Below are positions 15,496 to 23,861 of a stretch of 64,000 nt of DNA, piece by piece. The notes under the pieces were generated by a model that was given only the letters and a program-made list of their open reading frames with translations, had not been told where the DNA came from and did not search any database. Position 1 is the stretch's first letter, and each line of letters begins with the position of its first letter. A program made the position numbers and the translations under genes. Source of the stretch: a virus; IMG/VR virus record IMGVR_UViG_3300028388_003280, positions 54,197 to 118,196 of that record. One strand, given 5' to 3'.

Positions 15496-16032
15496 ATGAA
15501 GAGTTACGATAAAGAAATGTACGTCCAAAATATGCATCTTAACCCGGCCACTCGGGTTCAGAATGAGAGAAAGCACTCAAACATTGCTGCATGTAAGACG
15601 TATGAAGAGAATGTTGTTGGTAATGTTTTGGATGTTGGGTCAGATAATGGTACCCATACAATTTTGGTTGCTGAGTTTGATGGTGTTAATCAGATCACTG
15701 GCCTTACCCTGTCGGCCGAGGGTGTGCAGGCTTCTTTTGATACGTTGGAATTCATCCATCCAAAGTATCGCCAAAAGCTTAACTTTATTGAGGGCAACGC
15801 GTGTGATATGAACATGATCGAGGCTGCCTTTATTGGTGAGCTATATCGTGTATTGAAGCCTGGCCGGTCTTTGATCTTGTCGATTCCATATGAGCGTGCT
15901 CATGACTGCGAAAATCACGTAACATATTGGAATGAGAAATCTCTATCTGAATTGATGACGAAGCATGGCTTCACTGTCGAAGACGTTCATCAGGGCATCG
16001 GGCAATCTTTGAATGGAAGGTTCACAAAGTAA
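15496..16032 (+). CDS. SAM-dependent methyltransferase-like, shortened
   Basis: 178 residues. SAM-binding motif I reads NVLDVGSDNGT near 44-54; RVLKPGRSLILSIPYE near 119-134 is the post-core strand of class I methyltransferases. Between them the usual D.V....VLEH block is missing: the sequence jumps from GNACDMNMIEAAF to IGELYRVLKPG, so about 15-20 residues appear deleted and activity is doubtful. Codons are much more T-rich (GTTTTGGATGTTGGG) than in the flanking baseplate genes, a sign of recent transfer. It sits between virion genes. Confidence 0.6.
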   Translation: MKSYDKEMYVQNMHLNPATRVQNERKHSNIAACKTYEENVVGNVLDVGSDNGTHTILVAEFDGVNQITGLTLSAEGVQASFDTLEFIHPKYRQKLNFIEGNACDMNMIEAAFIGELYRVLKPGRSLILSIPYERAHDCENHVTYWNEKSLSELMTKHGFTVEDVHQGIGQSLNGRFTK

Positions 16033-17408
16033 TGGCACGCTATCGCATCTACCCCAGCAAGAACAGCGTCATCTTTGAGGATGACCAAGACCGCAACGTC
16101 GGCCTAAACCCGGTGTTTGAGCTGTGGTATGGTGTAAGCGGGGTCACGCGCGCAGTATTCAAATGGGACTGGTCGGACTACTATGCTGACTTTCTAGCGG
16201 GAAAGGTCCCAGCTCTGACTGATGCGTCACTGACTAACTTCCATGCAGAGTTTACAGCGGTTGCTCCAATCCAACAAGCTGACAATGCTGTTGGGTTTGC
16301 TGAATACGAACTAGAGTGTCCGGACCTCGACAACGCACACCAAATCATTGACTTTGAAGAGGGCATCGGTTGGTGGCACGAGGGTCCAGACATTGTGACT
16401 GGGTTCACAAACTGGGTCAATGCAACCGCTGCTCAAGCTTGGCCTGAGATCGGTGCAGCGCCCAACGGCACATTGAAGGCAACTGCTACTGCTGACCGGG
16501 ATCCGGGTCAGCTCGTCTTCACATGTGCCAATGTAGATGGGGCGGCAGACAAGGTCTGGAATCAGCACGTGGTTCCGGATCAGTATCTTGTCACGGTTTT
16601 GAAATACACCGATGCATACGAATCACTGACAGGCACGACACCTGGCCAGAAGAGGCTGATCTTCTCCAGACACACAAACACGCTCTTCACGCCATATCAG
16701 CAGGTCGATTGGGATGACCAGGTATTGTCTGATCGCAGCTCTGCCATTGAAACGACAGAACACGACCTGTATCTCTTCCTATACAAGAACGGCGTGCTGA
16801 CAGATCCGACATCAGTCGACTCCGTTGAGATCAACTCGGTGACGATCACCACGGGCATCAGTAAAGTCTCTACCGGTATTTACAAGTACACGTACCTAGT
16901 ACCGGCAGGGCTCGATCCATCCAACACCGGAACCACTCTCACCGATACGTGGACCATCACACAGTCTAATGGCTTGCAGGTGACAGTGGCTAACGAGTTC
17001 ACTGTCCGCAATGCAGCATATGCTGGAGACTGGTCTGGAGACACGGCATTGGCGGCACAGCCGTATCAGGTTTCACTGCCCAATCTGCAAGACGAGTATA
17101 CGAAGGGCGATGAGGCATGCATCCGTGTGCTGTTCCGTCCCGAGTTCAGTTCGAACTACAGTGTGCTTCGCAACGCTGAATTCAGAATCCACATCCCAGA
17201 CAAGACAACCAGCGAACCAGCACTCGTCATGTACGACTGGTCGCCGATCAGTTATCGGGTCGAGAGTGATGGTACGGGGGACAACTTCTTCCTGCTTCAG
17301 ACTGGTTGGTTCCTGACTGGCCAGACATACGAAGTCAACATCCGGTATAGCGACGGTGCGTCAACAACAACTGATGTCATCAAGCGAACCTTCAAGGTGG
17401 TAACATGA
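16032..17408 (+). CDS. Putative tail/baseplate structural protein
   Basis: 458 residues, beta-rich, Thr/Ser/Asp-rich, no signal peptide. Starts in a TAATG overlap. It shows repeating immunoglobulin-like strand patterns (e.g. STGIYKYTYLVPAG; TLTDTWTITQSNGLQVTV). Position after gp6 in the baseplate region supports a virion role, perhaps the equivalent of a wedge periphery protein. No specific homologue recognised. Confidence 0.55.
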   Translation: MARYRIYPSKNSVIFEDDQDRNVGLNPVFELWYGVSGVTRAVFKWDWSDYYADFLAGKVPALTDASLTNFHAEFTAVAPIQQADNAVGFAEYELECPDLDNAHQIIDFEEGIGWWHEGPDIVTGFTNWVNATAAQAWPEIGAAPNGTLKATATADRDPGQLVFTCANVDGAADKVWNQHVVPDQYLVTVLKYTDAYESLTGTTPGQKRLIFSRHTNTLFTPYQQVDWDDQVLSDRSSAIETTEHDLYLFLYKNGVLTDPTSVDSVEINSVTITTGISKVSTGIYKYTYLVPAGLDPSNTGTTLTDTWTITQSNGLQVTVANEFTVRNAAYAGDWSGDTALAAQPYQVSLPNLQDEYTKGDEACIRVLFRPEFSSNYSVLRNAEFRIHIPDKTTSEPALVMYDWSPISYRVESDGTGDNFFLLQTGWFLTGQTYEVNIRYSDGASTTTDVIKRTFKVVT

Positions 17409-17986
17409 GGGATAAGCGACTACTAGGCCTCGCTGGCGTTAGGCGAGTACCAGCGATCCACGAGCGTCGTGGATCTGACTCAACGTTTGAGTTCTGGAAA
17501 GATGCAGATGCTGTAAAGGGCATGTATGATCGTGACATGAAGGAGTACGGCATTCGCTTTAACCAGCCAGTCACAGTCAAGCTCCTCGATAATCCATATC
17601 CAACATGGGGTGGTGGCGACACAAAGAAGCTTGCCACGACCCTAAAGAAGGGTGACACCTTCACCTTCAAGGTCAACAAGGATTATAGCATCGACATCAT
17701 CAAGCCATTCAAGGACAGATGGTCTGCCGGCTGGTATTCGATTGCCCTGCAGCTTGGCCGCAATGGAATCATCAGTAAGGTCAACGAACTCGTTGAAGCT
17801 GGTGACGGCGGCCCGAGTCCGGCAGAGATCAAGAAGCACCTCAATACGGCTGCATCCAACATGGAGTTTGCCAAGGAAGTCATGAAGGCTGACCCAGAGC
17901 TTGGCAAGCAGATGTACGATCACGCAAAGAATCTATGGGATGCAATGCAGAACCTCAAGAAGTCGAGACGCCGAGGCGCAGTATGA
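17405..17986 (+). CDS. Hypothetical protein in baseplate region, 193 aa
   Basis: ATGA-coupled to the upstream structural gene. An alpha/beta N-terminal part (TFTFKVNKDYSIDIIKPF) and a helical C-terminal part with basic end (KKSRRRGAV). Unknown function. Confidence 0.55.
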   Translation: MRDKRLLGLAGVRRVPAIHERRGSDSTFEFWKDADAVKGMYDRDMKEYGIRFNQPVTVKLLDNPYPTWGGGDTKKLATTLKKGDTFTFKVNKDYSIDIIKPFKDRWSAGWYSIALQLGRNGIISKVNELVEAGDGGPSPAEIKKHLNTAASNMEFAKEVMKADPELGKQMYDHAKNLWDAMQNLKKSRRRGAV

Positions 17987-18759
17987 GCACCTGGCATGAC
18001 GTCTTCCGTGAATACCGCAGGCGGCTCAACGAGTCGCCTGATCGTATTGAGCATGAGAAGTATGGAGTGCTCGGGAACTGGGCTGATGATGACGCCCATG
18101 CATTCGGTTACTACAAGGGCATCATGGCTGTCTCTGAACCAAGGAGATCACACGACTCAATCTTCTGGGACGATGTTAACAGAAAGCCGACCACACAGAG
18201 CGGCATCCGCATTGACAACCGAGGCGGCAACAAGAGACTTGACCGATCCAGCTTCACGTTCCCAGGTCGCGTTTGGGTAGACAAGGAGATCATCTCGTTT
18301 TGGGTGTATCCTCCGCGTGGTAGGCTGCGCAAGATCATCAAAGACCTCGAGGATGCACTCCATGACTACTACGGTTACAGATACAACATCACACCCAATT
18401 GGAAGGTTGACATCCCACTCGCCACTCGGTCGAATCGCATCAAGGATGATGGTAGGGTAGCAGACTATGACAACTATGAATCTGATTGGATCTATGACAC
18501 AGACCGCGATTATTCAATGCTCTACACACTAGACCACATCCTCAAGAACAAGCCGATGGAAGGTATCGGCAAGCTCTGGAAGCAGATGGGCATCGACATG
18601 GATACGGGTGAGGCACACGTGGCTTCGCCTATTGCCAAGAAGGTCGACAAGCTCAGCACCAGACAGAAGCGGGATCTGTGGAACTACTTCAAGCGTCTCG
18701 GCGACTGGAGCCCAGCCGACAAGGCACTCTACAACTACATGGCGAGCAAGAACCGATGA
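17983..18759 (+). CDS. Hypothetical protein, 258 aa
   Basis: Starts inside the previous stop (ATGAGCACC). Rich in Tyr, Trp, Asp and Arg; contains FPGRVWVDKEIISFWVYPPRG near 93-113 and a helical C-terminal third ending SPADKALYNYMASKNR. Linked by overlaps on both sides. No family recognised. Confidence 0.6.
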   Translation: MSTWHDVFREYRRRLNESPDRIEHEKYGVLGNWADDDAHAFGYYKGIMAVSEPRRSHDSIFWDDVNRKPTTQSGIRIDNRGGNKRLDRSSFTFPGRVWVDKEIISFWVYPPRGRLRKIIKDLEDALHDYYGYRYNITPNWKVDIPLATRSNRIKDDGRVADYDNYESDWIYDTDRDYSMLYTLDHILKNKPMEGIGKLWKQMGIDMDTGEAHVASPIAKKVDKLSTRQKRDLWNYFKRLGDWSPADKALYNYMASKNR

Positions 18760-19394
18760 CCGACTATCACCAGATGCACAGGAACTGGCGAGCACACCTC
18801 GTCGAAGCCTCGAGCTGCCCCATCAAGACCAAGCTATACGGCGGTCTTCCAGGTGGCGGTGGATACGGCTCGGGCACAGAGTATGAAGTTGGTGCACAGC
18901 AGATGGCCGAAGCGGTTCACTGCATCCTCGGTTCAATTGGTAAGGCCGAAGGCGGTAATGACTACCGCATCGAACGCGGACACATCGAAGAAGAGCTCGG
19001 AATTGTGATGCATGTCCTGAATGAGTATAGCAAGGATCTGTACACAGACAGGATCTGGACAAGCGAAGAACAGCTCCGCGCTGCCAAATATAAGGAAGAA
19101 TGGATTGATAGACTGCTGGGCTATGCACAGAAGTCCGTTAACAGCATCCGCGCCAACTCGCCTGTCCTCGAGCGGACAGCTCGCGCCATGAAGTCGGCTG
19201 TTTCAAAAGACTACGATCCAGTCGTTCAACAGTTGATCGAAGACTGTTATGATGTAGTCATCGTGTTGGCTCAGGAAATGGGCAAGTCCGTAAGTGGTTG
19301 GCCAGATCGCCCAGTTGACAATGCATTCAAGAAGTCCACGCTCCGCAGAGCAGTGGCGAACCTACAACGATCAGTGAAGGAGCTGTACCGATGA
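18756..19394 (+). CDS. Hypothetical helical protein, 212 aa
   Basis: Overlaps the gene before by 4 nt and the next by ATGA. Long charged helices (HIEEELGIVMHVLNEYSKDL; LERTARAMKSAVSKD) follow a Gly-rich loop (GGLPGGGGYGSG). Function unknown. Confidence 0.6.
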   Translation: MTDYHQMHRNWRAHLVEASSCPIKTKLYGGLPGGGGYGSGTEYEVGAQQMAEAVHCILGSIGKAEGGNDYRIERGHIEEELGIVMHVLNEYSKDLYTDRIWTSEEQLRAAKYKEEWIDRLLGYAQKSVNSIRANSPVLERTARAMKSAVSKDYDPVVQQLIEDCYDVVIVLAQEMGKSVSGWPDRPVDNAFKKSTLRRAVANLQRSVKELYR

Positions 19395-19645
19395 GCCAGC
19401 GTGATGATATTCGCAGGGCATTGCAAGAAGCAGGAGACACACAGAAGATGGTAACTGAGGGAGCAAAGGTCAGCCTCCAATTTTGGATTGTGTATCACAC
19501 GGGGAAGTATGAAGCAGGGCAGCCTCTCGTCAAGCCTTTCGTTGTTGACGTATACACAGACGAGAGCAGAGCACGAGCAGCAGCCAACAAGCAACGCGAG
19601 CTCGGATATCAAAAAGTGGACCTGTGGGTGCCTAAAATCTATTGA
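19391..19645 (+). CDS. Hypothetical protein, 84 aa
   Basis: Last gene of the late unit that starts near 12.6 kb. ATGA start. It opens MSQRDDIRRALQEAGDTQKMVTEG and has a beta-strand VSLQFWIVYHTG. A strong terminator follows 60 nt later. Confidence 0.55.
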   Translation: MSQRDDIRRALQEAGDTQKMVTEGAKVSLQFWIVYHTGKYEAGQPLVKPFVVDVYTDESRARAAANKQRELGYQKVDLWVPKIY

Positions 19646-19704
19646 TAATGCTCGTCAATTGAATAGCGATTCATTTCAGGATCCATGCCAAAAACACTAA
19701 ATCA

Positions 19705-19741
19705 GGGCCCCCAAAATAAAAAAAGTTTGGGGGCTCTTTTT
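19705..19741 (+). terminator. Strong rho-independent terminator
   Basis: GCCCCCAAA pairs with TTTGGGGGC across an A-rich loop, followed by TCTTTTT. Because of the A run in the loop it may act on both strands. It ends the 12.6-19.6 kb gene run. Confidence 0.85.
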
Positions 19742-19743
19742 CG

Positions 19744-19772
19744 TATGCAAGACGAGCAGGGGCTGGTATAGT
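19744..19772 (+). promoter_or_regulatory. Early-type promoter, TATGCA-N17-TATAGT
   Basis: TATGCA 19744-19749, 17-bp spacer ending GCTGG, TATAGT 19767-19772. Directly after the terminator and 26 nt before the ATG at 19799. It drives the 19.8-24.5 kb cluster. Confidence 0.7.
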
Positions 19773-19798
19773 TAGTCTGTACTTGAGAGGAGGCTGAC

Positions 19799-19960
19799 AT
19801 GACCACGACCCTGACGAGCCGCGATTACACAATCCGCGCGGTGTGCGGCAGCTCGCCGACCATCTACATCGTGTGCTGGAAAGAAGAGCCGATCGCTCGC
19901 ACAGACGACATCACCGACGCCTACATGGCGATGCGTGACCATCAACGAGCGAACTCGTGA
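19799..19960 (+). CDS. Hypothetical small protein, 53 aa
   Basis: First gene after the promoter, with GAGGAGG before the ATG. Reads MTTTLTSRDYTIRAVCG and ends MRDHQRANS. G+C-ending codons dominate, as in other first genes behind early promoters, suggesting strong expression. Function unknown. Confidence 0.65.
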   Translation: MTTTLTSRDYTIRAVCGSSPTIYIVCWKEEPIARTDDITDAYMAMRDHQRANS

Positions 19961-19965
19961 CGTAC

Positions 19966-19984
19966 AGGGGGCCTTGTGCCCCCT
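19966..19984 (+). terminator. Perfect short hairpin AGGGGGC-CTTGT-GCCCCCT
   Basis: A 7-bp GC-rich stem with a 5-nt loop just after the stop at 19960, without a T run. Possibly an attenuator or RNA-end stabiliser between the first and second genes of the cluster. Confidence 0.4.
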
Positions 19985-20034
19985 CCGATGAGGGCCGATC
20001 GGAATAGTGTACAACCTTAGACCAGAGGTGTATT

Positions 20035-20289
20035 ATGACGCAGGAATTCATCACGACGACGACTCGTGACACTGTGCTGCTGCACATCAACGACGTGGCT
20101 GACGCTGATATCTCGTCCCTCGCGAAGACTAAGGCCTACGAGTGGGTCAAGAGCAAGGCGTGGGACATGGACATCGCAGAGTGGATGGACGAGGGTCACG
20201 AGTTCAACGTCATCGCGCAGTGCATCTGTGAGATCATCCACGACGGTATCGTGGACGGCACCTACAACGCGGAGGACCTCGCGCAGTGA
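20035..20289 (+). CDS. Hypothetical protein, 84 aa
   Basis: ATG after AGAGG. An acidic helical protein (KAYEWVKSKAWDMDIAEWMDEGH) with strong codon bias. No family recognised. The next gene begins at a GTG overlapping its stop. Confidence 0.6.
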   Translation: MTQEFITTTTRDTVLLHINDVADADISSLAKTKAYEWVKSKAWDMDIAEWMDEGHEFNVIAQCICEIIHDGIVDGTYNAEDLAQ

Positions 20290-20501
20290 GACCTAAGGGA
20301 ACAACCTACGCCGCGCTGCATGCACGGCTTGAAGATCTTGACCAATCTCGGATTCTGTTGTCTGACAGAATCAAGCACAACGAGTATCGTGATGCTGAAG
20401 AGCTCCTGTACAATCTGGAGACTCTTGCACGGATCAACGATTCAATCCATGCCGTGTCGCAGATGTTGCGATACTTCATCCGGGGAGAAGGAAATGAGTA
20501 A
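20286..20501 (+). CDS. Hypothetical coiled-coil protein, 71 aa
   Basis: GTG start overlapping the previous TGA. Helical throughout (LHARLEDLDQSRILLSDRIKH; ELLYNLETLARINDSIHAV). Unknown. Confidence 0.5.
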   Translation: MRPKGTTYAALHARLEDLDQSRILLSDRIKHNEYRDAEELLYNLETLARINDSIHAVSQMLRYFIRGEGNE

Positions 20502-20682
20502 GCCCACTGTGAAGCTGGTTGGACGCGACGGAAACGCCTTCGTGATTCTTGGCGCGTGCCAGCGTGCTGCGCGAAAGGCTGGATGGGGCGAGGACCAGAT
20601 CAAGTCTGTGATGAACGAGATGACGAGTGGCGACTACAACAACCTGCTCGCCACCGCAATGAAGCATTTTGACGTGAGGTGA
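20494..20682 (+). CDS. Hypothetical protein, 62 aa
   Basis: ATG at 20494 preceded by GAAGGAA. Contains GNAFVILGACQRAARKAGW and DQIKSVMNEMTSGDYNNLL, a pattern seen in small phage proteins of unknown role. Overlaps the previous gene by 8 nt. Confidence 0.6.
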   Translation: MSKPTVKLVGRDGNAFVILGACQRAARKAGWGEDQIKSVMNEMTSGDYNNLLATAMKHFDVR

Positions 20683-20685
20683 GAC

Positions 20686-20907
20686 ATGAGTACCAGCGTG
20701 TGGGTCGTCTTTGCACGACATGAGGGGCTCTACTACGATCTGGAGCCGATCCGGATGTTCACGAATCAGAAGGCTGCGCAAGACTGGATCAACATCCAGC
20801 GTGTGAAGCGGCAAATGGATCCGGACTACGGCTATCCCGTGTACGAGCTTGAAGAGTGGGCAGTTTATGACCGCGCAGTGGAAGAGGTGAACCATGAGAG
20901 CCAGTGA
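20686..20907 (+). CDS. Hypothetical protein, 73 aa
   Basis: Short alpha/beta protein (VWVVFARHEGLYYDLEPIRMF, then AAQDWINIQRVK). Similar in outline to the small proteins at 34936 and 35103: a strand, a turn, then an A-x-A-x-x-W-type helix. Function unknown. Confidence 0.55.
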   Translation: MSTSVWVVFARHEGLYYDLEPIRMFTNQKAAQDWINIQRVKRQMDPDYGYPVYELEEWAVYDRAVEEVNHESQ

Positions 20908-21100
20908 GTGCTGTGGCGGCCCTGTGCGCTACAACAAGTATCTTGACGCCATGATGTGTGGTGTCTGCGGTGACGAGGACCCCATCGCGAGCGATCGCAT
21001 GTTCCGTGACCGTGAGAGCCGCAGAGCTCGTGACCGCATGCGGAACGCAGACATGCCGGGCTATGACAGCTACGGCTACCCCCTTGCAGATAGGGACTAA
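20894..21100 (+). CDS. Small zinc-ribbon-like protein, 68 aa
   Basis: ECCGGPVRYNKYLDAMMCGVCGD contains two Cys pairs that can bind zinc; an Arg-rich helix (DRESRRARDRMRNADM) follows. Overlaps the previous gene by 14 nt. One of about a dozen tiny Cys-knuckle proteins in the window. Confidence 0.55.
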   Translation: MRASECCGGPVRYNKYLDAMMCGVCGDEDPIASDRMFRDRESRRARDRMRNADMPGYDSYGYPLADRD

Positions 21101-21101
21101 T

Positions 21102-21350
21102 ATGAGCACGATTCGCAAGAACGCCTATCTCGGATTGGCTACGACCGATCACGCCCTGCTTCAGATTGATGAGGCGTACAAGAAGGGCAACGACGTCTTC
21201 ATTCTCAGGGAAGGCCAGTGGTTGACCTACGAGGACCGCGACTGGGACGACGGAGTTCTGCGGTTCTGGCTGACCGACAGAAGCGGCACGGAGTATTTCC
21301 TGCGGCCGCAGGAGCTGGAGTGTGCAGAGTGGTACGAGGAGGTGGACTGA
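21102..21350 (+). CDS. Hypothetical protein, 82 aa
   Basis: ATG just after the previous stop. A predicted beta-barrel-like fold (DVFILREGQWLTYEDRDWDDGVLRFWLTD). Shares its final A with the next ATG. Confidence 0.55.
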   Translation: MSTIRKNAYLGLATTDHALLQIDEAYKKGNDVFILREGQWLTYEDRDWDDGVLRFWLTDRSGTEYFLRPQELECAEWYEEVD

Positions 21351-21457
21351 TGCAAGTCAAATGCTACGAATGTGATACCGAATTCCAGTTGACCAGCATG
21401 TTCCCCAGCTGCCCCGAGTGTGGCAGTGAAGACATCGACCTGCCTGAGGAGGACTGA
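21350..21457 (+). CDS. Minimal zinc ribbon, 35 aa
   Basis: MQVKCYECDTEFQ...CPECGSEDIDL: two CxxC knuckles and almost nothing else. TGATG coupling at both ends and GAGGAGG upstream support real translation. Similar to rubredoxin-like or zinc-ribbon mini-proteins in other phages. Confidence 0.6.
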   Translation: MQVKCYECDTEFQLTSMFPSCPECGSEDIDLPEED

Positions 21458-21834
21458 TGTTTCACTACGGATCCCGCGTCAAGTACGCAGCAGACTACGA
21501 AGATCCACAGGCGCCAGTCGGGCGCGTGTTCGCCATGCTTGAAGGTGTGGTGCATGTAGATTTCCCACCCGTGGGCGACATGTACGAAGCACACTTTGGA
21601 TGGGAGCACGATCAAGGCGAGCCCGAGATGTTCGTGCACGCCTACACAGGCGAGCCACTCGGAGAGTTCCAGCTTCTTAGTGAACACCTCATTGAGAGCT
21701 TCAGAGCCAACCTGCTCGATGGTGATAGTGAAGTAGACGCAGGCGCCAGCATGATCCGCGCAGATGCAGTGATTGAATGGCTCCGTGAGGAAGTCAACCA
21801 TCTCGAGGTTCCACAGGGAGAAGACGATGAGTAG
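21457..21834 (+). CDS. Hypothetical protein, 125 aa
   Basis: TGATG overlap. N-terminal beta part (FHYGSRVKYAADYED..GRVFAMLEGVVHVDF) and a C-terminal helix carrying ADAVIEWLREEVNHL. Unknown. Confidence 0.55.
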   Translation: MFHYGSRVKYAADYEDPQAPVGRVFAMLEGVVHVDFPPVGDMYEAHFGWEHDQGEPEMFVHAYTGEPLGEFQLLSEHLIESFRANLLDGDSEVDAGASMIRADAVIEWLREEVNHLEVPQGEDDE

Positions 21835-22024
21835 AGGATACCTTGAAGGATATTCGACGTACGAGTACCGCCAGGCTCGTAGTGCAGAGAATCACTGGTG
21901 GAAGCAGGCAAACAGTTACGAGAAGAAGTGGAAGCATCTGCGCAAGCACTTCCGTGACATGGTAAAGAACGGCGCGATCGAGGTTGACGATGAGACCGCC
22001 AAGCTGATTGGACTACGAAGATGA
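21827..22024 (+). CDS. Hypothetical protein, 65 aa
   Basis: ATG at 21827 after GGGAG. Aromatic and basic helix (ENHWWKQANSYEKKWKHLRKHF). Overlaps both neighbours by a few bases. Unknown. Confidence 0.55.
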   Translation: MSRGYLEGYSTYEYRQARSAENHWWKQANSYEKKWKHLRKHFRDMVKNGAIEVDDETAKLIGLRR

Positions 22025-22512
22025 ACATCAAGAAGATTGCCTGGATCACAGCTGTGCTTGTATTTTCAGCGATTGCCACCTCAGCATATGCAGGTGGCAG
22101 CTACAAGGGGAAAGCTGATGAGCTTTACGCGATCGCACGCTCGACGCCTGAGGCCTTTCAACAGCGGCCTGGTGCGAGTGTGGATCAACTCAGTGGCGGG
22201 TTCATTGGCAGATTTACACGTGAGCATTTCCTGTATGTGCTGTTCTGGGACACGCCCAGCGCCTCGATCGCACAAGAGCTCCGTGAGTACGTCTTGCCCC
22301 TTGATGGCAACGCAGCACGCAATCTGATCGCCGACTGTAGATCTGAGTTGGGCAGTCCAGACCAGGTTTTTGAATTGAAGCGCGGTGAGACTGTCAATAC
22401 GCATGTGTGGAAGATTGACAATAGATACTTTGCCATCGGCGCGTATCAAGATGTCCTGTTCTTCGCCAGCTTCGACATGCTCGGTTTGAGCATTTACTCC
22501 AAACTCAAGTGA
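22021..22512 (+). CDS. Secreted/periplasmic hypothetical protein
   Basis: 163 residues with a clear signal peptide: basic MNIKK, a hydrophobic core, and a cleavage site after AYA (residue 24). The mature part has one Cys and a C-terminal beta-rich region (WKIDNRYFAIGAYQDVLFFASF). Likely periplasmic. Could act on the envelope or block superinfection; no motif decides. Confidence 0.65.
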   Translation: MNIKKIAWITAVLVFSAIATSAYAGGSYKGKADELYAIARSTPEAFQQRPGASVDQLSGGFIGRFTREHFLYVLFWDTPSASIAQELREYVLPLDGNAARNLIADCRSELGSPDQVFELKRGETVNTHVWKIDNRYFAIGAYQDVLFFASFDMLGLSIYSKLK

Positions 22513-22521
22513 GGGATGACC

Positions 22522-22779
22522 ATGATTCAGGTAAAGTTTGAAGTCGTCAAGGAGGACCTGCTGTTTGAGGATGTCCGCGATGCCCTCAAGGCAGGTAAGC
22601 GAGTCACCGTGCTTTCGTCTGATTGGCAGACGGGCCTCTTGCAAGAGGAGGATGTCTTGGATGTGGATGAAGAGTACGGAACGATCTGGGTGTGGGATGG
22701 TGACAGCGAAGCGTCTGCTGTCGAGCTCAGCCCACATGCTGAAATGCTGGTCGAGATCCACGAGGAGGTCCCTGCATGA
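22522..22779 (+). CDS. Hypothetical protein, 85 aa
   Basis: ATG at 22522 preferred over 22516 because GAGGG then has normal spacing. Acidic, with repeated strands (RVTVLSSDWQTGLLQEEDVLDV; TIWVWDGDSEASAVEL). Unknown. Confidence 0.55.
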   Translation: MIQVKFEVVKEDLLFEDVRDALKAGKRVTVLSSDWQTGLLQEEDVLDVDEEYGTIWVWDGDSEASAVELSPHAEMLVEIHEEVPA

Positions 22780-22991
22780 CTGGAGGACCTAAAGTACGTT
22801 GCAACGTGTGCGGCGTCGTGATACAATCCCTACATCGTCATGACTTCCAGGTCTGCGACTGCGATCCTACGCCTGACGGCACCGGCTCACAGATCTTCGT
22901 GGATGGTGGAGATGACTACTTCCGTATGGGCTTCTGCAAAGACGCAGACTACACCGTGCTAGACGAGGAGAACGAAGATGCACGTGACTAA
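22776..22991 (+). CDS. Small zinc-finger-like protein, 71 aa
   Basis: CNVCGVVIQSLHRHDFQVCDC gives a Cys/His cluster able to bind zinc; the C-terminus is acidic. ATGA overlap with the gene before. Confidence 0.55.
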   Translation: MTGGPKVRCNVCGVVIQSLHRHDFQVCDCDPTPDGTGSQIFVDGGDDYFRMGFCKDADYTVLDEENEDARD

Positions 22992-23223
22992 GGGACCCGG
23001 ATCTCGCAACTCTGATGAGATCAAGCTGTACGACGACGCCGATCGTTTCTTCAGGGCTCGAGCTCGCCAGTATCGGCGACACATCGAGCATCGTGAGAAG
23101 CTGATCCGCGGTGGAGAAATTACAGCGTGGGAAGCAAAGAGGATGCGTAACGAGAACGAAGCGGACGAGGCTAGTGCCAAGTACTGGGATGCGAAAGCTG
23201 AGTCCTACGAGCCGAGGTTTTAA
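22978..23223 (+). CDS. Hypothetical charged helical protein, 81 aa
   Basis: Basic helix RARARQYRRHIEHREKLIRGG followed by an acidic one. Overlaps the previous gene by 14 nt. Possibly nucleic-acid binding by charge only; no family recognised. Confidence 0.55.
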   Translation: MHVTKGPGSRNSDEIKLYDDADRFFRARARQYRRHIEHREKLIRGGEITAWEAKRMRNENEADEASAKYWDAKAESYEPRF

Positions 23224-23225
23224 CC

Positions 23226-23402
23226 ATGGATGCAATCCACGGCGTTCTCATACTGGCTACGCTTGCCACAACCCTTAATTGGATGTTCGCCCTCATCAGA
23301 CTAGACAAACATGAACCCATCAAGGACTGGGAAAAGACAGCACCAGTTGGGATCCTGATTCTCATTGCTGTCATCGCATTCTATGGAGTGTTGAACCCAT
23401 GA
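23226..23402 (+). CDS. Small two-pass membrane protein, 58 aa
   Basis: Opens MDAIHGVLILATLATTLNWM; the two hydrophobic segments, about 4-24 and 41-55, are separated by a charged loop (RLDKHEPIKDWEK). Starts 2 nt after the previous stop and overlaps the next ATG. Topology would suit a small inner-membrane effector or holin-like protein. Confidence 0.55.
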   Translation: MDAIHGVLILATLATTLNWMFALIRLDKHEPIKDWEKTAPVGILILIAVIAFYGVLNP

Positions 23403-23614
23403 AGTTCACGTTTGCGCACGACCAGGCTCTTGTTGAAAGAGCTTGGCACGACTACCTAGACACGCTACAGGAAGACGAGTTCACGACGCCAGAGGTCATC
23501 CGTCGCGATCGCGAAAGTGCCCTGTACACGATCCGCAAGGTCGTCAACCACCAGAAGTGGCTCGACGGCAAGATCACCACAGCCACATACACGAGGGGTT
23601 CACGCAATGTTTGA
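23399..23614 (+). CDS. Hypothetical protein, 71 aa
   Basis: ATGA-type overlap. Helical with a basic C-terminus (RDRESALYTIRKVVNHQKWLDG). Unknown. Confidence 0.55.
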   Translation: MKFTFAHDQALVERAWHDYLDTLQEDEFTTPEVIRRDRESALYTIRKVVNHQKWLDGKITTATYTRGSRNV

Positions 23615-23837
23615 GACCTACCCAGATTGGAAGTGGTGGTTCAAGACCACCGATTTCATCCGCAACACGACGTGGTACACGTGCAGGTTCTGCATGACCA
23701 CGGGTGCAAACAGCACCGCCAACATTCGGCATCATGAACACTGCAATCGTCCTGACATGGGCAACCCGTGTGAGGACATTGCTATGAAGCCGTACGTGCA
23801 CATTGGCCCGTATGGTGAGAACATCATCGACTGCTGA
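23607..23837 (+). CDS. Small zinc-finger-like protein, 76 aa
   Basis: A C-x2-C...H-H-x2-C arrangement (CRFCMTTGANSTANIRHHEHC) after an aromatic N-terminus (WKWWFKTTDF). Overlaps the previous gene by 8 nt. Confidence 0.55.
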   Translation: MFETYPDWKWWFKTTDFIRNTTWYTCRFCMTTGANSTANIRHHEHCNRPDMGNPCEDIAMKPYVHIGPYGENIIDC

Positions 23838-23861
23838 TAACTTCAACGAAGGAATGAACAT

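Noticed and set aside
16870-16885. GTATTTA inside a structural gene (also near 37773 and 55085)
   Set aside because: Lies within coding sequence far from a start codon; treated as chance.
20001-20010. AATAGT as a -10 box before 20035
   Set aside because: No acceptable -35 at 16-18 bp; the upstream promoter at 19744 suffices.
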